Assembly: GCF_000402035.1 (NCBI RefSeq)
Contig: NC_021287.1
Span: 2,604,001-2,668,000, forward strand
Length of the DNA: 64,000 bases
Reading direction: 5' to 3'
Source: Caballeronia insecticola
GTDB lineage: Bacteria > Pseudomonadota > Gammaproteobacteria > Burkholderiales > Burkholderiaceae
This document shows positions 18,670-28,900 of the stretch, one piece after another. A program made the position numbers and the translations under genes. The notes under the pieces were generated by a model. The model had not been told where the DNA came from. It made no database searches and was given only the letters and a program-made list of their open reading frames with translations. Numbering within the stretch: the stretch's first letter is position 1; the number at the start of each line of letters is the position of its first letter.

Positions 18670-19764
18670 TCATCGCTTACAGGCAAACATGTGTTGCAGC
18701 GTCGAGACGGCGGACGCCGTATCGGCCGCTTCGGTCACCGCGCGCACGACAGCCGCACTGCCGACGCGCGTCGCCAGCACGCCGGGCATCGCCTGAGCAT
18801 CGATGCCGCCGATCGCAACCAGCGGCACGCGGCCCGACAGCAGCTGCACATAACGCGCGAGGCGCGCGAGGCCTTGCGGCTTCGTCGGCATGACTTTGGT
18901 TGTCGTCGGGAAGACGGCGCCCAGGGCGAGATAGCTCGGCCCGAAGTGCAGCGCGCGGAGCATCTCGTAATAGCCGTGCGTGGACAGCCCGAGACGCAGG
19001 CCGGCCTTCGCGATTGCGGCCAGATCCGCCGTCTGCACGTCTTCCTGGCCGAGATGCACGCCGTAAGCGCCCGCGGCCACGGCCTCGCGCCAGTGATCGT
19101 TGATGAACAACTGCGCATCGTGGCGCCGCCCGGCGTCGACCGAGCGGACGATTTCGCGCTTCAAATCGGCGGCGTCGGTGGTCTTGCGGCGCAGTTGCGC
19201 CGTGCGCACGCCGAGATCGAGCACGCGTTCGACCCACTCGGCGCTTGGCAGCACCGGATACAGGCCCAGCCGGTCCGGACATGCGGGAAATCCGCCCTCG
19301 GGCGCCGGCGGCAAATCCGCGACGCGCGGGAAGGTCGCGAAATCGACGGGCCACGCGTCGTCCTTGTTTTCATCGCCCGCGCGCCAGGCGAGCGCGAGCA
19401 CGAGCGCGTCGTGCGGCTCGAAATTGCAGTCGAGGAACGCGGCGAGCGCGGCAAGCCAATCATCAGACCAATCGCCTTCGAGCACGAAACGCTCGTCGCC
19501 ACGGCGCAGCGTCACGCGACGGCCGTCGGCATCGAGCACGGCCGCGCCGCTTTGCGCAAGCCGTTCCGTGTCGGCTTCGTGGGCTTCGTGCGCTTCGGTG
19601 AAGACGATCAGATCGTCCGCTTTCGGCGCTTCCGGCGCGGTCAGGCAGATGCGCCAGCGCGTCGCGGCGGCGGGCCATTCGCCGAGCCGCGCGCGAATCC
19701 GCTCGGCGACTTCGACCAGTTCGTCCGCCGGCGGCCAGAAAACTTCGCGATTCAGCAAGCTCAC
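18670..19764 (-). CDS. thiE: thiamine-phosphate synthase ThiE with a long N-terminal extension
   Basis: ThiE joins HMP-PP to thiazole phosphate to make thiamine phosphate. The 364 residues are about 150 more than ordinary ThiE. The TIM-barrel ThiE domain occupies about 170-364 (GLYPVLPSAEWV, FINDHWREAVAAGAYGVHLGQED, GAVFPTTTK, LVAIGGI). Residues 1-165 have no clear motif; a stretch near 85-135 recalls the C-terminal end of ThiD-type HMP-P kinase without its GTGCT loop. GTG 19764 overlaps the thiG stop (GTGA). The RRK after AQL is slightly unusual. Confidence 0.9.
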   Translation of the reverse strand: MSLLNREVFWPPADELVEVAERIRARLGEWPAAATRWRICLTAPEAPKADDLIVFTEAHEAHEADTERLAQSGAAVLDADGRRVTLRRGDERFVLEGDWSDDWLAALAAFLDCNFEPHDALVLALAWRAGDENKDDAWPVDFATFPRVADLPPAPEGGFPACPDRLGLYPVLPSAEWVERVLDLGVRTAQLRRKTTDAADLKREIVRSVDAGRRHDAQLFINDHWREAVAAGAYGVHLGQEDVQTADLAAIAKAGLRLGLSTHGYYEMLRALHFGPSYLALGAVFPTTTKVMPTKPQGLARLARYVQLLSGRVPLVAIGGIDAQAMPGVLATRVGSAAVVRAVTEAADTASAVSTLQHMFACKR

Positions 19765-20567
19765 GCCGCACCTCCGTCCTGATGCCAGAACGGCATGCCG
19801 ACGACCGGCGTGCTCGCCTGCGCGCTGTCGCGCTCGGCCATCGGTCCAGCGAGGAATGCCGTGCGTCCCGCCTCGACGCCGAGCGCGAACGCCCGCGCCA
19901 TTTGCGGCGGAAAAGTCGCCTGCGACACGGCCGTGTTCAGCAACACGCCGTCGAAGCCCCACTCCATCACCTGACACGCGTGCGACGGCACGCCGAGACC
20001 GGCATCGACGATCAGCGGCACGTCCGGCAAACGCTCGCGCAACGTGCGCAGCCCGTACGGATTGGTGACGCCCTTGCCCGTGCCGATCGGCGCGCCCCAC
20101 GGCATCAGCGCCTCGCAGCCGGCATCGAGCAGACGTCGCCCGATCACCAGATCTTCGGTGCAATACGGCAGCACCTTGAAGCCGTCGCGGATCAGTTTCG
20201 CCGCCGCTTCGACGAGCCCGATCGGATCGGGCTGGAGCGTGTAGTCGTCGCCGATCAGTTCGAGCTTGATCCACGGCGTCTCGAACACCTCGCGCGCCAT
20301 GTGGGCCGTGGTCAGCACTTCATCGACGCTCTGGCAGCCGGCCGTATTCGGCAGCAGCGCGACGCCGTGACGTTTGAGCACGTCGAAGAAACCGGCCTCG
20401 CCGGTCTCCGATTGCCGGCGAAGCGCGACGGTGACCATGCCGGGACGTGCGGCGTCGATGGAGTCGGACAGCGATTGCAACGACGGATAGCGCGACGTCC
20501 CGAGCAGCACGCGGCTCGGAAACGCCTGGCCGTAGAGCGTGAGCGAATCGGCGGTGGATGGTGTCAT
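19761..20567 (-). CDS. thiG: thiazole synthase ThiG
   Basis: ThiG condenses DXP, the ThiO-derived imine and ThiS-thiocarboxylate into the thiazole phosphate. The protein has 268 residues. The Schiff-base lysine is Lys101 in PWIKLELIGD, and the barrel carries PLIVDAGLGVPSHA and GVLLNTAVSQA. It is encoded between thiS and thiE, overlapping the latter. Confidence 0.97.
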   Translation of the reverse strand: MTPSTADSLTLYGQAFPSRVLLGTSRYPSLQSLSDSIDAARPGMVTVALRRQSETGEAGFFDVLKRHGVALLPNTAGCQSVDEVLTTAHMAREVFETPWIKLELIGDDYTLQPDPIGLVEAAAKLIRDGFKVLPYCTEDLVIGRRLLDAGCEALMPWGAPIGTGKGVTNPYGLRTLRERLPDVPLIVDAGLGVPSHACQVMEWGFDGVLLNTAVSQATFPPQMARAFALGVEAGRTAFLAGPMAERDSAQASTPVVGMPFWHQDGGAA

Positions 20568-20590
20568 GGTTCGATCCTTCGGTTCGGAAT

Positions 20591-20788
20591 TCAGCCGCCC
20601 GCGACGGGCGACACGACGTCGAGCTTGTCGCCGGCGGCGAGCGACTTCGTCGCGTGTTCGCCGCGCGCGACGAACTGCCCGTTCAACGCGACCGCGAACG
20701 GCGGTTTCGCGCCGAACGCGGCGAGCGCCTCGGTGACGGTAGCCGCTTCGGGCAAATCGAAGCTGCGCTGATTGATGTGGATGTTCAT
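20591..20788 (-). CDS. thiS: sulfur carrier protein ThiS
   Basis: This 65-residue ubiquitin-like carrier ends in the Gly-Gly (VSPVAGG) that is adenylated and thiocarboxylated to donate sulfur to ThiG. It lies 23 bp upstream of thiG and 29 bp after thiO. ThiF-type activating enzyme is not encoded in this window. Confidence 0.95.
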   Translation of the reverse strand: MNIHINQRSFDLPEAATVTEALAAFGAKPPFAVALNGQFVARGEHATKSLAAGDKLDVVSPVAGG

Positions 20789-20817
20789 GGCTTCGTCTCT
20801 TATCTATCTAGTGCTAT

Positions 20818-21987
20818 TTAGTGCGAGAGCGCGGCCGCGGCGGTGCGCTGCGCGTGTCCGTCGTGCAGCAGTTCCGGCCAGCGCGCGGCGCGGCGGAAGT
20901 CGCCGAATGTGTCGGCGTTGGCGACATCGCCGGAAATGAGCGCCTCGGCTACGCGGCACGCGCTATCCGCGACTTCGGGCGCGATCATGAAGCCGTGCCG
21001 GTACAAGCCGTTCACGCGCACAGTCCGCGCCCCGTCCCAGACGATTGCCGGGCGATGATCCGGCAAGGTCGGACGGCAATGCGAATTGAGCTCCAGGATG
21101 CGCGCCTCGCCGAAGCCCGGATGCACCGCGAACGCGGCGCTCAGCAATTCGAGCGCGGAGCGCACGGAGACGGGCGACATGTCTTCGCCTTCCACTTCGG
21201 TCGCGCCGATCACGTACAGATCGTTTTCCTTGGGCGCGATATAGAGCGGATAGCGCGGATGCAGCAGCCGCACAGGCCGCGAAAGCCCGATGCCCGGCGC
21301 ATGCACGCGCGCGACTTCGCCGCGAATGCCGCGCAGCGCGGGCCACGCCGGCTTGCCGCCGAGCCCGCGGCAATCGATGATCCAGCGGGCGTCGCGGGTG
21401 GATTCAGGCGTCGCGTCGACGGGCGTATTCCAGTGCGTGCGCACGCCGCGCGCGGCGAGTCCGGCCGCGAGCGCGCCCAGCGCCTGGCGATTGTCCAGTT
21501 GGCCTTCGTTCGGCAGCAGCCAGCCCTGCGCGAAACGCGCGCCGAGCGCGGGCTCGGCCTGCGTGAGTTGCGCGCCCGCGAGCTTGACGAAACCGCCATC
21601 GAGCAGATCGGCGGGCGAATTGGCGCGCAGCCTGCGTTCGAACAGCGGCGCCTCGGCGCGATCCGCGCCGTGCCACACAACGAGCGTGCCGTTACGCTGA
21701 AAAAACACCGGCTCGGGCAACTGCGCGATGAGACGCGGCCACTGTTCGAGCGACGCCGCCCCCAACCCGACGACGAGCGGTTCCGCGCTCGCGGCCTCGG
21801 CGAGCGGCGCGAGCATCGCGGCGGCGACCCACGCGGCCGATTGCGTGCCGAGGGCGTCGCCGCGTTCGAATAGCTCGACGCGATGCCCCGCGCCCGCGAG
21901 TTGCCATGCGACAAGCCGTCCGACGAGCCCGCCGCCGACGACGGCGAAGTCCGCCCGGCGCGTGGCGTTCTGATCGATTCCGTTCAA
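20818..21987 (-). CDS. thiO: glycine oxidase ThiO
   Basis: ThiO is an FAD enzyme that oxidises glycine to the dehydroglycine imine used by ThiG, the aerobic route. The protein has 389 residues. The dinucleotide-binding motif is VVGGGLVGRLVAWQLAGAG near residue 16, and the C-terminal segment NGLYRHGFMIAPEVA is typical of DAO-family enzymes. The start is TTG at 21987, supported by AGGAGA seven bases upstream. It is the first gene of the thiOSGE unit under the TPP riboswitch. Confidence 0.95.
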   Translation of the reverse strand: MNGIDQNATRRADFAVVGGGLVGRLVAWQLAGAGHRVELFERGDALGTQSAAWVAAAMLAPLAEAASAEPLVVGLGAASLEQWPRLIAQLPEPVFFQRNGTLVVWHGADRAEAPLFERRLRANSPADLLDGGFVKLAGAQLTQAEPALGARFAQGWLLPNEGQLDNRQALGALAAGLAARGVRTHWNTPVDATPESTRDARWIIDCRGLGGKPAWPALRGIRGEVARVHAPGIGLSRPVRLLHPRYPLYIAPKENDLYVIGATEVEGEDMSPVSVRSALELLSAAFAVHPGFGEARILELNSHCRPTLPDHRPAIVWDGARTVRVNGLYRHGFMIAPEVADSACRVAEALISGDVANADTFGDFRRAARWPELLHDGHAQRTAAAALSH

Positions 21988-22195
21988 TTCGATGTCTCCT
22001 GACTACGTGACGCAGCGCTTTGGCGGAGACGAAATACGCGATCTCGGCCGTGCTGGCGCGGCGGCACATCACAAGGACGAAATCAGCGGAGAGAGACCGG
22101 CCCGACAACGGCACCGATAAAAACGGCGCGCGCCGGACGGAAAAGACAATGACTCGGAAGAGACTGGAGGAATGGCGCGGGATTCGCGCGTTCTC

Positions 22196-22292
22196 CGGAA
22201 ACTTCCCTCGCCGGTATTACCCGGATCGGGTGCAAAGGGTCTCTCTCAGCCTCGCCGCGCTCGTGATCGATGCGCGCGAAGCACCCCTGTTT
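22196..22292 (-). promoter_or_regulatory. TPP (thi-box) riboswitch upstream of thiO
   Basis: The minus strand carries the conserved TPP aptamer elements in order: GGGGTGC near 22283-22289, GCTGAGAGAGACCCTTTG, then ACCCGATCCGGGTAATACC, then GGCGAGGGAAG at the 3' end. This is established as a thiamine-pyrophosphate sensor. The 200-nt leader between it and thiO contains a short GC palindrome with a U5 tract (22119-22135) that could be a terminator, but SD masking is equally possible. Confidence 0.93.
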
Positions 22293-22303
22293 CGTCGAAG
22301 GTC

Positions 22304-22333
22304 ATTAGAACATGAAAGGCGAACGCGCTGCAA
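22304..22333 (-). promoter_or_regulatory. candidate sigma-70 promoter for the thi riboswitch transcript
   Basis: On the minus strand, TTGCAG (22328-22333), an 18-bp spacer and TCTAAT (22304-22309) would start transcription about 5 nt before the aptamer. The position fits very well; the match is moderate. Confidence 0.55.
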
Positions 22334-22559
22334 ACCGGGATTGCCCGCCTTTTTTCGGGCGCGGCGGCACTCTGGCACAATGCCGCGAGCATGGTTCGCG
22401 GAACAATCGCGCGAAATTAAGTGAGCATTAAGCGAACCCCGGAACAATTTGCGGGAATCGACAAGACCGCGCGCCGGAGCCCGATCGCACGACGCAGCAC
22501 ACGCATAACGCGCACCACGGAACAATTCGCCGCCCGCAGGGCGCATCGGCAGGAAGCTC

Positions 22560-24302
22560 ATGACCAACACCAGTACCGAAAGCACACAGCAGAAGGCCGA
22601 CGAAGTCTCGGCGTGGAGCCTCATCAAGCCCTACTGGATATCGGAGGAACGCGGCGTCGCGTGGGGTCTGCTGGTTGCGATCATCGCCATCAACATGACG
22701 GTCGTGTGGATCAACGTGCGGCTCAACAGCTGGAACGCCGATTTCTACAACGCGCTGCAGAACAAGAATGTGCGCGACTTTCCGCACTTGCTGTTGATCT
22801 TCACGGGCTTGGCGTTCGCCTATATCCTGCTCGCCGTGTATGGCCGATATCTGCGACAGATGCTCGCGTTCCGCTGGCGTCAGTGGCTCACCAATCGGTA
22901 TCTGGAGCAATGGCTCGGCGACAAGGCGTTCTACCGCATCGAGCGCGACCGCCTCGCCGACAACCCCGACCAGCGTATCTCCGACGACCTGCAATCCTTC
23001 GCGACCACCACGCTTTCCCTGTCGCTCGACCTGCTCTCGACGCTCGTCACGCTCGTCACCTTCATCACGATTCTCTGGACCATCGCGGGCGCGCTGACGT
23101 TTTCGCTGGGCGGCACGCCGATCACGATTCCGGGCTACATGGTGTGGGCCGCGGCGCTGTACGCGATCATCGGCTCGCTCATCATCCAGAAGGTCGGGCA
23201 TCCGCTGGTGTCGATCAATTATCAGCAGCAGAAGGTAGAGGCGGATTTCCGCTTCGGCCTGATTCGCGTGCGTGAAAACGCCGAGCAGATCGCGTTCTAT
23301 GACGGCATCAGCACCGAGACGGCGAACGCGAAGAGCATCTTCCAGCGCATCCGAGACAACTGGTGGATGATCATGAAGTACACGAAGCGCATGACCTTCG
23401 TGCTTTCTTTCTACGGGCAGATTGCGATCATTTTCCCGATCATGGTCGCGGCGCCGCGCTACTTCGCGGGCGCGTTCTCGTTCGGCGTGCTGATGCAGAT
23501 TTCATCGGCGTTCGGCACGGTGAGCGATTCGTTTTCCTGGTTCATCAACAGTTACTCGACCTTGGTCGAATGGCGCGCCACCGTTAATCGTCTGCGCGAA
23601 TTCAAACGCGTGATGCGTTCGACGCACATCCGCGAAGAAACCTCGCCCGCGACGGAACACGGCGGCATCAATCTGCACTACACGAGCACGCCCTCGCTCA
23701 CGACCAACGGGCTGATGCTCGCGCTGCCGAACGGCACGCCGCTCTCGCGCGTGGCGAACGTGTCGATCGAGCCGGGCTCGCGCTGGCTCGTCGTCGGGCC
23801 GTCGGGGTCGGGCAAGAGCACGCTGATGCGCGCGATGGCGGGCCTGTGGCCGTTCGGCGACGGCACCATCGACGCGCCCGTCGACGCGAAGATGATGTTC
23901 ATCCCGCAGATGAGCTATCTGCCGATCGGCACGTTGCGCGCGGCGCTTTCGTATCCGTCGCCCGGCGGCACGTTCAGCGACGATGAATCGCGTGAAGCGC
24001 TGCGTCTCTGCAATCTCGAAGCGTACGGCGATCGGCTCGACGAAAGCGCGCATTGGGCGCGCAGTTTGTCGCCGGGCGAGCAACAGCGCCTGGCCGCGGC
24101 GCGCGTGCTCTTGCACAAGCCCGACTTCCTGTTCCTCGACGAAGCGACCAGCGCGCTCGATGCCGAGAACGAACTGCATATCTACAACACGCTGGTCGAG
24201 CGGCTGCCGAAGGCGGCGATTCTGAGCGTGGCGCATCGCGAGTCGGTGGCGATGTTCCATGACTACAAGATCGAAATCGAGAGGGCGATGGCGGAGGCTT
24301 GA
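22560..24302 (+). CDS. SbmA/BacA-YddA type ABC transporter, fused permease and ATPase
   Basis: The protein has 580 residues. The N-terminal half is an ABC_membrane_2/SbmA-BacA type domain with about five or six spans (WRQWLTNRYLEQWLGDKAFYRI, QRISDDLQSF). The C-terminal half is an ATPase with Walker A GPSGSGKS near 413, signature LSPGEQQRLAAARVLL and Walker B LFLDEATSALD. Relatives import peptides, cobalamin or other compounds; the substrate here is unknown. It stands alone, divergent from the thi genes, and ends before a bidirectional terminator. The start ATG 22560 follows AGGAAGCTC. Confidence 0.9.
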   Translation: MTNTSTESTQQKADEVSAWSLIKPYWISEERGVAWGLLVAIIAINMTVVWINVRLNSWNADFYNALQNKNVRDFPHLLLIFTGLAFAYILLAVYGRYLRQMLAFRWRQWLTNRYLEQWLGDKAFYRIERDRLADNPDQRISDDLQSFATTTLSLSLDLLSTLVTLVTFITILWTIAGALTFSLGGTPITIPGYMVWAAALYAIIGSLIIQKVGHPLVSINYQQQKVEADFRFGLIRVRENAEQIAFYDGISTETANAKSIFQRIRDNWWMIMKYTKRMTFVLSFYGQIAIIFPIMVAAPRYFAGAFSFGVLMQISSAFGTVSDSFSWFINSYSTLVEWRATVNRLREFKRVMRSTHIREETSPATEHGGINLHYTSTPSLTTNGLMLALPNGTPLSRVANVSIEPGSRWLVVGPSGSGKSTLMRAMAGLWPFGDGTIDAPVDAKMMFIPQMSYLPIGTLRAALSYPSPGGTFSDDESREALRLCNLEAYGDRLDESAHWARSLSPGEQQRLAAARVLLHKPDFLFLDEATSALDAENELHIYNTLVERLPKAAILSVAHRESVAMFHDYKIEIERAMAEA

Positions 24303-24334
24303 GGGTTAAAGCTTAAGACGATGCGCGCCGCATG

Positions 24335-24375
24335 AAAAAGGGCGGACGACCTTCACAGTCGTCCGCCCTTTTTTT
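24335..24375. terminator. bidirectional terminator between the ABC transporter and gltD
   Basis: A 14-bp perfect stem (AAAGGGCGGACGAC with its complement, 7-nt loop) is flanked by A5 on the left and T7 on the right, serving both convergent genes. Confidence 0.9.
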
Positions 24376-24390
24376 CATGCCGTCAAAACC

Positions 24391-25857
24391 TTACCGCGGC
24401 AACTCGCTGCTTCCCATCAGATACGCATCGACCGAGCGCGCGCACTGGCGTCCTTCGCGAATCGCCCACACGACGAGCGACTGACCACGCCGCATGTCGC
24501 CCGCGGTGAAGACCTTGTCCACCGACGTGTAATACGCCTTTTCGCCCTCGGTGGACGCGCGCACGTTGCCCCGCGCATCCTTCTCGACGCCGAACGCATC
24601 CAGCACCGGCGACACCGGCTGCGTGAAGCCCATTGCGAGCAGCACGAGATCGGCCTTCAGTTCGAACTCGGAGTTCGGCACTTCCTGCATCTTGCCGCCC
24701 TTCCATTCCACGCGCACCGCGATCAGCTTTTCGACCTTGCCGTTCTTGCCTTCGAAGCGCTTCGTCGCCACCGACCAGTCGCGATCGCAACCTTCTTCAT
24801 GCGACGACGACGTGCGCAGCTTGATCGGCCAGTACGGCCACACGAGCGGTTTGTTCTCTTCCTCGGGCGGCTGCGCGAGCAGTTCGAACTGCACGACGCC
24901 CTTCGCGCCATGACGATTCGACGTGCCCACGCAATCCGAACCCGTATCGCCGCCGCCGATCACGACCACGTGCTTGCCCTTCGCGAGCAGTTGTTCCGTC
25001 AGCTTGTCGCCGGCGTTGATCTTGTTCTGCTGCGGCAGGAATTCCATCGCGTAATGGATGCCTTCGAGCTCGCGTCCCGGCACCGGCAGATCGCGCGGCG
25101 TTTCCGAGCCGCCCGCGATCACGACCGCGTCGAACTGTTCCTTCAGCTCGTCGGGCGTGATGGTTTCCTTCGCCGTGTTGCCGATGAACGCCGGCAGCGG
25201 ATCCTTGCCGATGAACACATTCGTGCGGAACGACACGCCTTCCGCTTCCATCTGGCGCATGCGGCGGTCGATCAGCCATTTCTCCAGCTTGAAGTCGGGA
25301 ATGCCGTAACGCAGCAGCCCGCCGATGCGATCGTTCTTCTCGAACACGACGACATCGTGCCCCGCGCGCCCCAGTTGCTGCGCGACGGCCAGCCCCGCGG
25401 GGCCCGAACCGACCACGGCCACCTTCTTGCCCGTCTTGTGCTTCGGCGGTTGCGGCACGACCCAGCCTTCCGTGAAGGCCTTGTCGATGATCGCGTGCTC
25501 GATCGACTTGATGCCGACGGGATCGTCGTTGATGCCGAGCGTGCACGCGGCCTCGCACGGCGCCGGGCAGATGCGGCCCGTGAACTCAGGGAAATTGTTG
25601 GTCGAATGCAGCACGTTGATCGCGCTCTTCCAGTCTTGCTGGAACACGAGATCGTTGAAGTCCGGAATGATGTTGTTGACCGGACAGCCGTTGTTGCAAA
25701 ACGGAATGCCGCAGTCCATGCAGCGCGCGCCCTGAATCTTCGCGTCTTCATCCGTCAGCGCGGCGACGAATTCCTTGTAGTGCTTGACGCGGGTCAGCGG
25801 TGCTTCGTACGCCTCGTGGCGGCGTTCGAACTCGAGAAAACCGGTTGCCTTGCCCAT
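24391..25857 (-). CDS. gltD: glutamate synthase (NADPH) small subunit GltD
   Basis: GltD oxidises NADPH via FAD and passes electrons through Fe-S centres to GltB. The protein has 488 residues. The N-terminal cysteine clusters are [14 protein letters not shown] (about 41-54) and [10 protein letters not shown]. The FAD site is [17 protein letters not shown] and the NADPH site [12 protein letters not shown]. It lies 100 bp downstream of gltB in the same direction. Confidence 0.98.
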   Translation of the reverse strand: MGKATGFLEFERRHEAYEAPLTRVKHYKEFVAALTDEDAKIQGARCMDCGIPFCNNGCPVNNIIPDFNDLVFQQDWKSAINVLHSTNNFPEFTGRICPAPCEAACTLGINDDPVGIKSIEHAIIDKAFTEGWVVPQPPKHKTGKKVAVVGSGPAGLAVAQQLGRAGHDVVVFEKNDRIGGLLRYGIPDFKLEKWLIDRRMRQMEAEGVSFRTNVFIGKDPLPAFIGNTAKETITPDELKEQFDAVVIAGGSETPRDLPVPGRELEGIHYAMEFLPQQNKINAGDKLTEQLLAKGKHVVVIGGGDTGSDCVGTSNRHGAKGVVQFELLAQPPEEENKPLVWPYWPIKLRTSSSHEEGCDRDWSVATKRFEGKNGKVEKLIAVRVEWKGGKMQEVPNSEFELKADLVLLAMGFTQPVSPVLDAFGVEKDARGNVRASTEGEKAYYTSVDKVFTAGDMRRGQSLVVWAIREGRQCARSVDAYLMGSSELPR

Positions 25858-25957
25858 GTGGTTCTCTTCTTTCTCTATGTACGGTGAGGAATTCGCTCTC
25901 CGATGTCATGCACCGGAGAGCCCATCTATATGTATCAAGCCGATTGGTTGAAGCCGA

Positions 25958-28900
25958 TCACGCCGCGATGGCGTCTTTCGACTTCTTCGCGCCGATTTCG
26001 CCGAGCGCGCGCTTGTATTCCGTCGGGAAGACCTTGACGAACTGACGGCGCGACGCGTCCCAGTTTTCGAGCAGCGCCTTCGCGCGCGGCGAACCGGTGA
26101 ACTGGAAATGACGCTCGATCAGGCCTTTCAGCAGCGCTTCGTCGGTCTTGCCGGCGTGCCACAGCGCGCGATCCACCGTGCGCTCCTGTTCGGCCTGTTG
26201 CAGCACCGGGTCGAGCGCGACCATCGACTTGTTGCACTTGCCCGCGAACGTGCCGTCCGGGTCGAACACGAACGCGATGCCGCCCGACATGCCCGCCGCG
26301 AAGTTGCGGCCCGTTTCGCCGAGCACGACCACCGTGCCGCCCGTCATGTATTCGCAGCCGTGATCGCCCGTGCCTTCGACGACCGCCGTCGCGCCCGAGT
26401 TACGCACGCAGAAACGCTCGCCCGCCACGCCGCGGAAATACGATTCGCCTTCGATCGCGCCGTACATCACCGTGTTGCCGCAAATGATGTTTTCCTCGGA
26501 CTTGCCGCGGAAGTCGTTGGTCGGGCGAATGATGATGCGCCCGCCCGACATGCCCTTGCCGACGTAGTCGTTGCCGTCGCCGACGAGATCCAGCGTCACG
26601 CCCTTCGCGAGGAACGCGCCGAAGCTCTGACCCGCCGTGCCCTTCAGCTGAATGTGGATCGAGTCGTCGGGCAGACCGTCGTGGCCGTGCTTCTTCGCGA
26701 TCAGGCCGGACAGCATCGCGCCGACCGTACGGTTCACGTTGCGCACCGGCTGGATGAACGACACATGCTCGCCGCGCTCGATCGCCGCCTTCGACTTCTC
26801 GATCAGCACGTGATCGAGCGCCTTGTCGAGGCCGTGATCCTGCACATCGACGTGCTTGCGCGCGACTTCCGCACCCACCGGCACCTGATAGAACACGCGC
26901 GAAAAGTCGAGACCCTTCGCTTTCCAGTGCTCGACGCCCTTCTTCATGTCGAGTAGTTCCGCGCGGCCGATCAGATCGTCGAACTTGCGGATGCCGAACT
27001 GAGCCATGATTTCGCGCACTTCTTCCGCGATGAAGAAGAAGAAGTTGACGACGTGTTCCGGCTGGCCCGAGAACTTCGCGCGCAGCACCGGGTCCTGCGT
27101 CGCGACGCCAACCGGGCACGTGTTCAGATGGCACTTGCGCATCATGATGCAGCCTTCGACAACGAGCGGCGCCGTCGCGAAGCCGAACTCGTCTGCGCCG
27201 AGCAGCGCGCCGATCACGACGTCGCGGCCGGTCTTCATCTGACCGTCGGCCTGCACGCGGATACGGCCGCGCAGACGGTTGAGCACGAGCGTCTGCTGCG
27301 TTTCGGCAAGACCCAGTTCCCACGGCGTGCCCGCGTGCTTGAGCGAGGACAGGGGCGACGCGCCCGTGCCGCCGTCGTGACCCGCGATCACGACGTGATC
27401 CGCCTTCGCCTTCGCCACACCGGCCGCCACCGTGCCGACACCCACTTCCGACACCAGCTTCACCGAAATGCTCGACGCCGAATTCACGTTCTTCAGATCG
27501 TGGATGAGCTGCGCGAGATCTTCGATCGAATAGATGTCGTGGTGCGGCGGCGGCGAAATGAGGCCCACGCCCGGCACCGAGTAACGCAGCTTGCCGATGT
27601 ATTCCGACACCTTGTGGCCCGGCAACTGACCGCCTTCGCCGGGCTTCGCGCCCTGCGCCATCTTGATCTGAATCTGATCCGCCGACGCGAGATACTCCGC
27701 CGTCACGCCGAAACGTCCCGACGCGACCTGCTTGATCTTCGAGCGCAGCGAATCGCCGTCCTTCAGCGGGATATCGGTGACGACTTCCTTGCCGATGATC
27801 GATTTCAGCGTGTCGCCGTTCTTGATCGGAATGCCGCGCAGTTCGTTGCGATAACGCGTCTCGTCCTCGCCGCCTTCACCGGTATTCGACTTGCCGCCGA
27901 TGCGGTTCATCGCGATGGCGAGCGTCGCGTGCGCTTCGGTGCTGATCGAACCGAGCGACATCGCGCCGGTGGCGAAGCGCTTGACGATCTCCTTCGCCGA
28001 TTCCACTTCCTCGAGCGGAATCGCCTTGGCCGGATCGACCTTGAACTCGAACAGACCGCGGAACGTCATGTGACGCCTCGTCTGGTCGTTGATGATGTGC
28101 GCGTATTCCTTGTACGTCTGATACGAATTGCTGCGCGCCGAGTGCTGCAGCTTGGCGATCGCATCGGGCGTCCACATGTGTTCCTCGCCGCGCACGCGAT
28201 ACGCGTACTCGCCGCCCGCATCGAGCATGTTGGCGAGAATCGGGTTGTCGCCGAACGCTTCGCGGTGCAGGCGAATTGCTTCCTCGGCCACCTCGAAAAT
28301 GCCGATGCCGCCGACCTTCGACGCCGTGCCCTTGAAGTACTTCTCGACCAGATCCGCCGACAGGCCGACGCCTTCGAAAATCTGCGCGCCCGTGTAGGAC
28401 ATGTACGTCGAGATGCCCATCTTCGACATCACTTTGAGCAGGCCCTTGCCGACCGCCTTCGTGAAGTTGTAGATGACCTTCTCCGCCGACAGATCGCCCT
28501 TCAGGCCGTCGGCCATGTTGGCGAGCGTTTCGAGCGCGAGATACGGATGCACGGCTTCCGCGCCGTAGCCCGCGAGCAGCGCGAAGTGATGCGTCTCGCG
28601 CGCCGAACCCGTTTCCACGACGAGACCCGTGCTCGTGCGCAGGCCGTGCTGCACGAGATGCGAGTGGATGGCCGAGGTGGCGAGCAGCGCCGGAATCGCG
28701 ACGTTGTCGCCGTCCATCTTGCGGTCGGAGACGATCAGGATGTTGTAGCCGGACTTCACGGCATCGACGGCTTCGGCGCACAGCGACGCAATGCGCGCCT
28801 CGATGCCTTCCTTGCCCCACGCCGCCGGATAGCAGATGTTCAGCTCGTACGAACTGAATTTGCCGCCGGTGTACTTGTCGATGGCGCGGATCTTCGCGAT

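Noticed and set aside
22086..22200. A short ORF in the thi leader as a leader peptide
   Set aside because: No SD or codon bias supports it, and the riboswitch already explains control.
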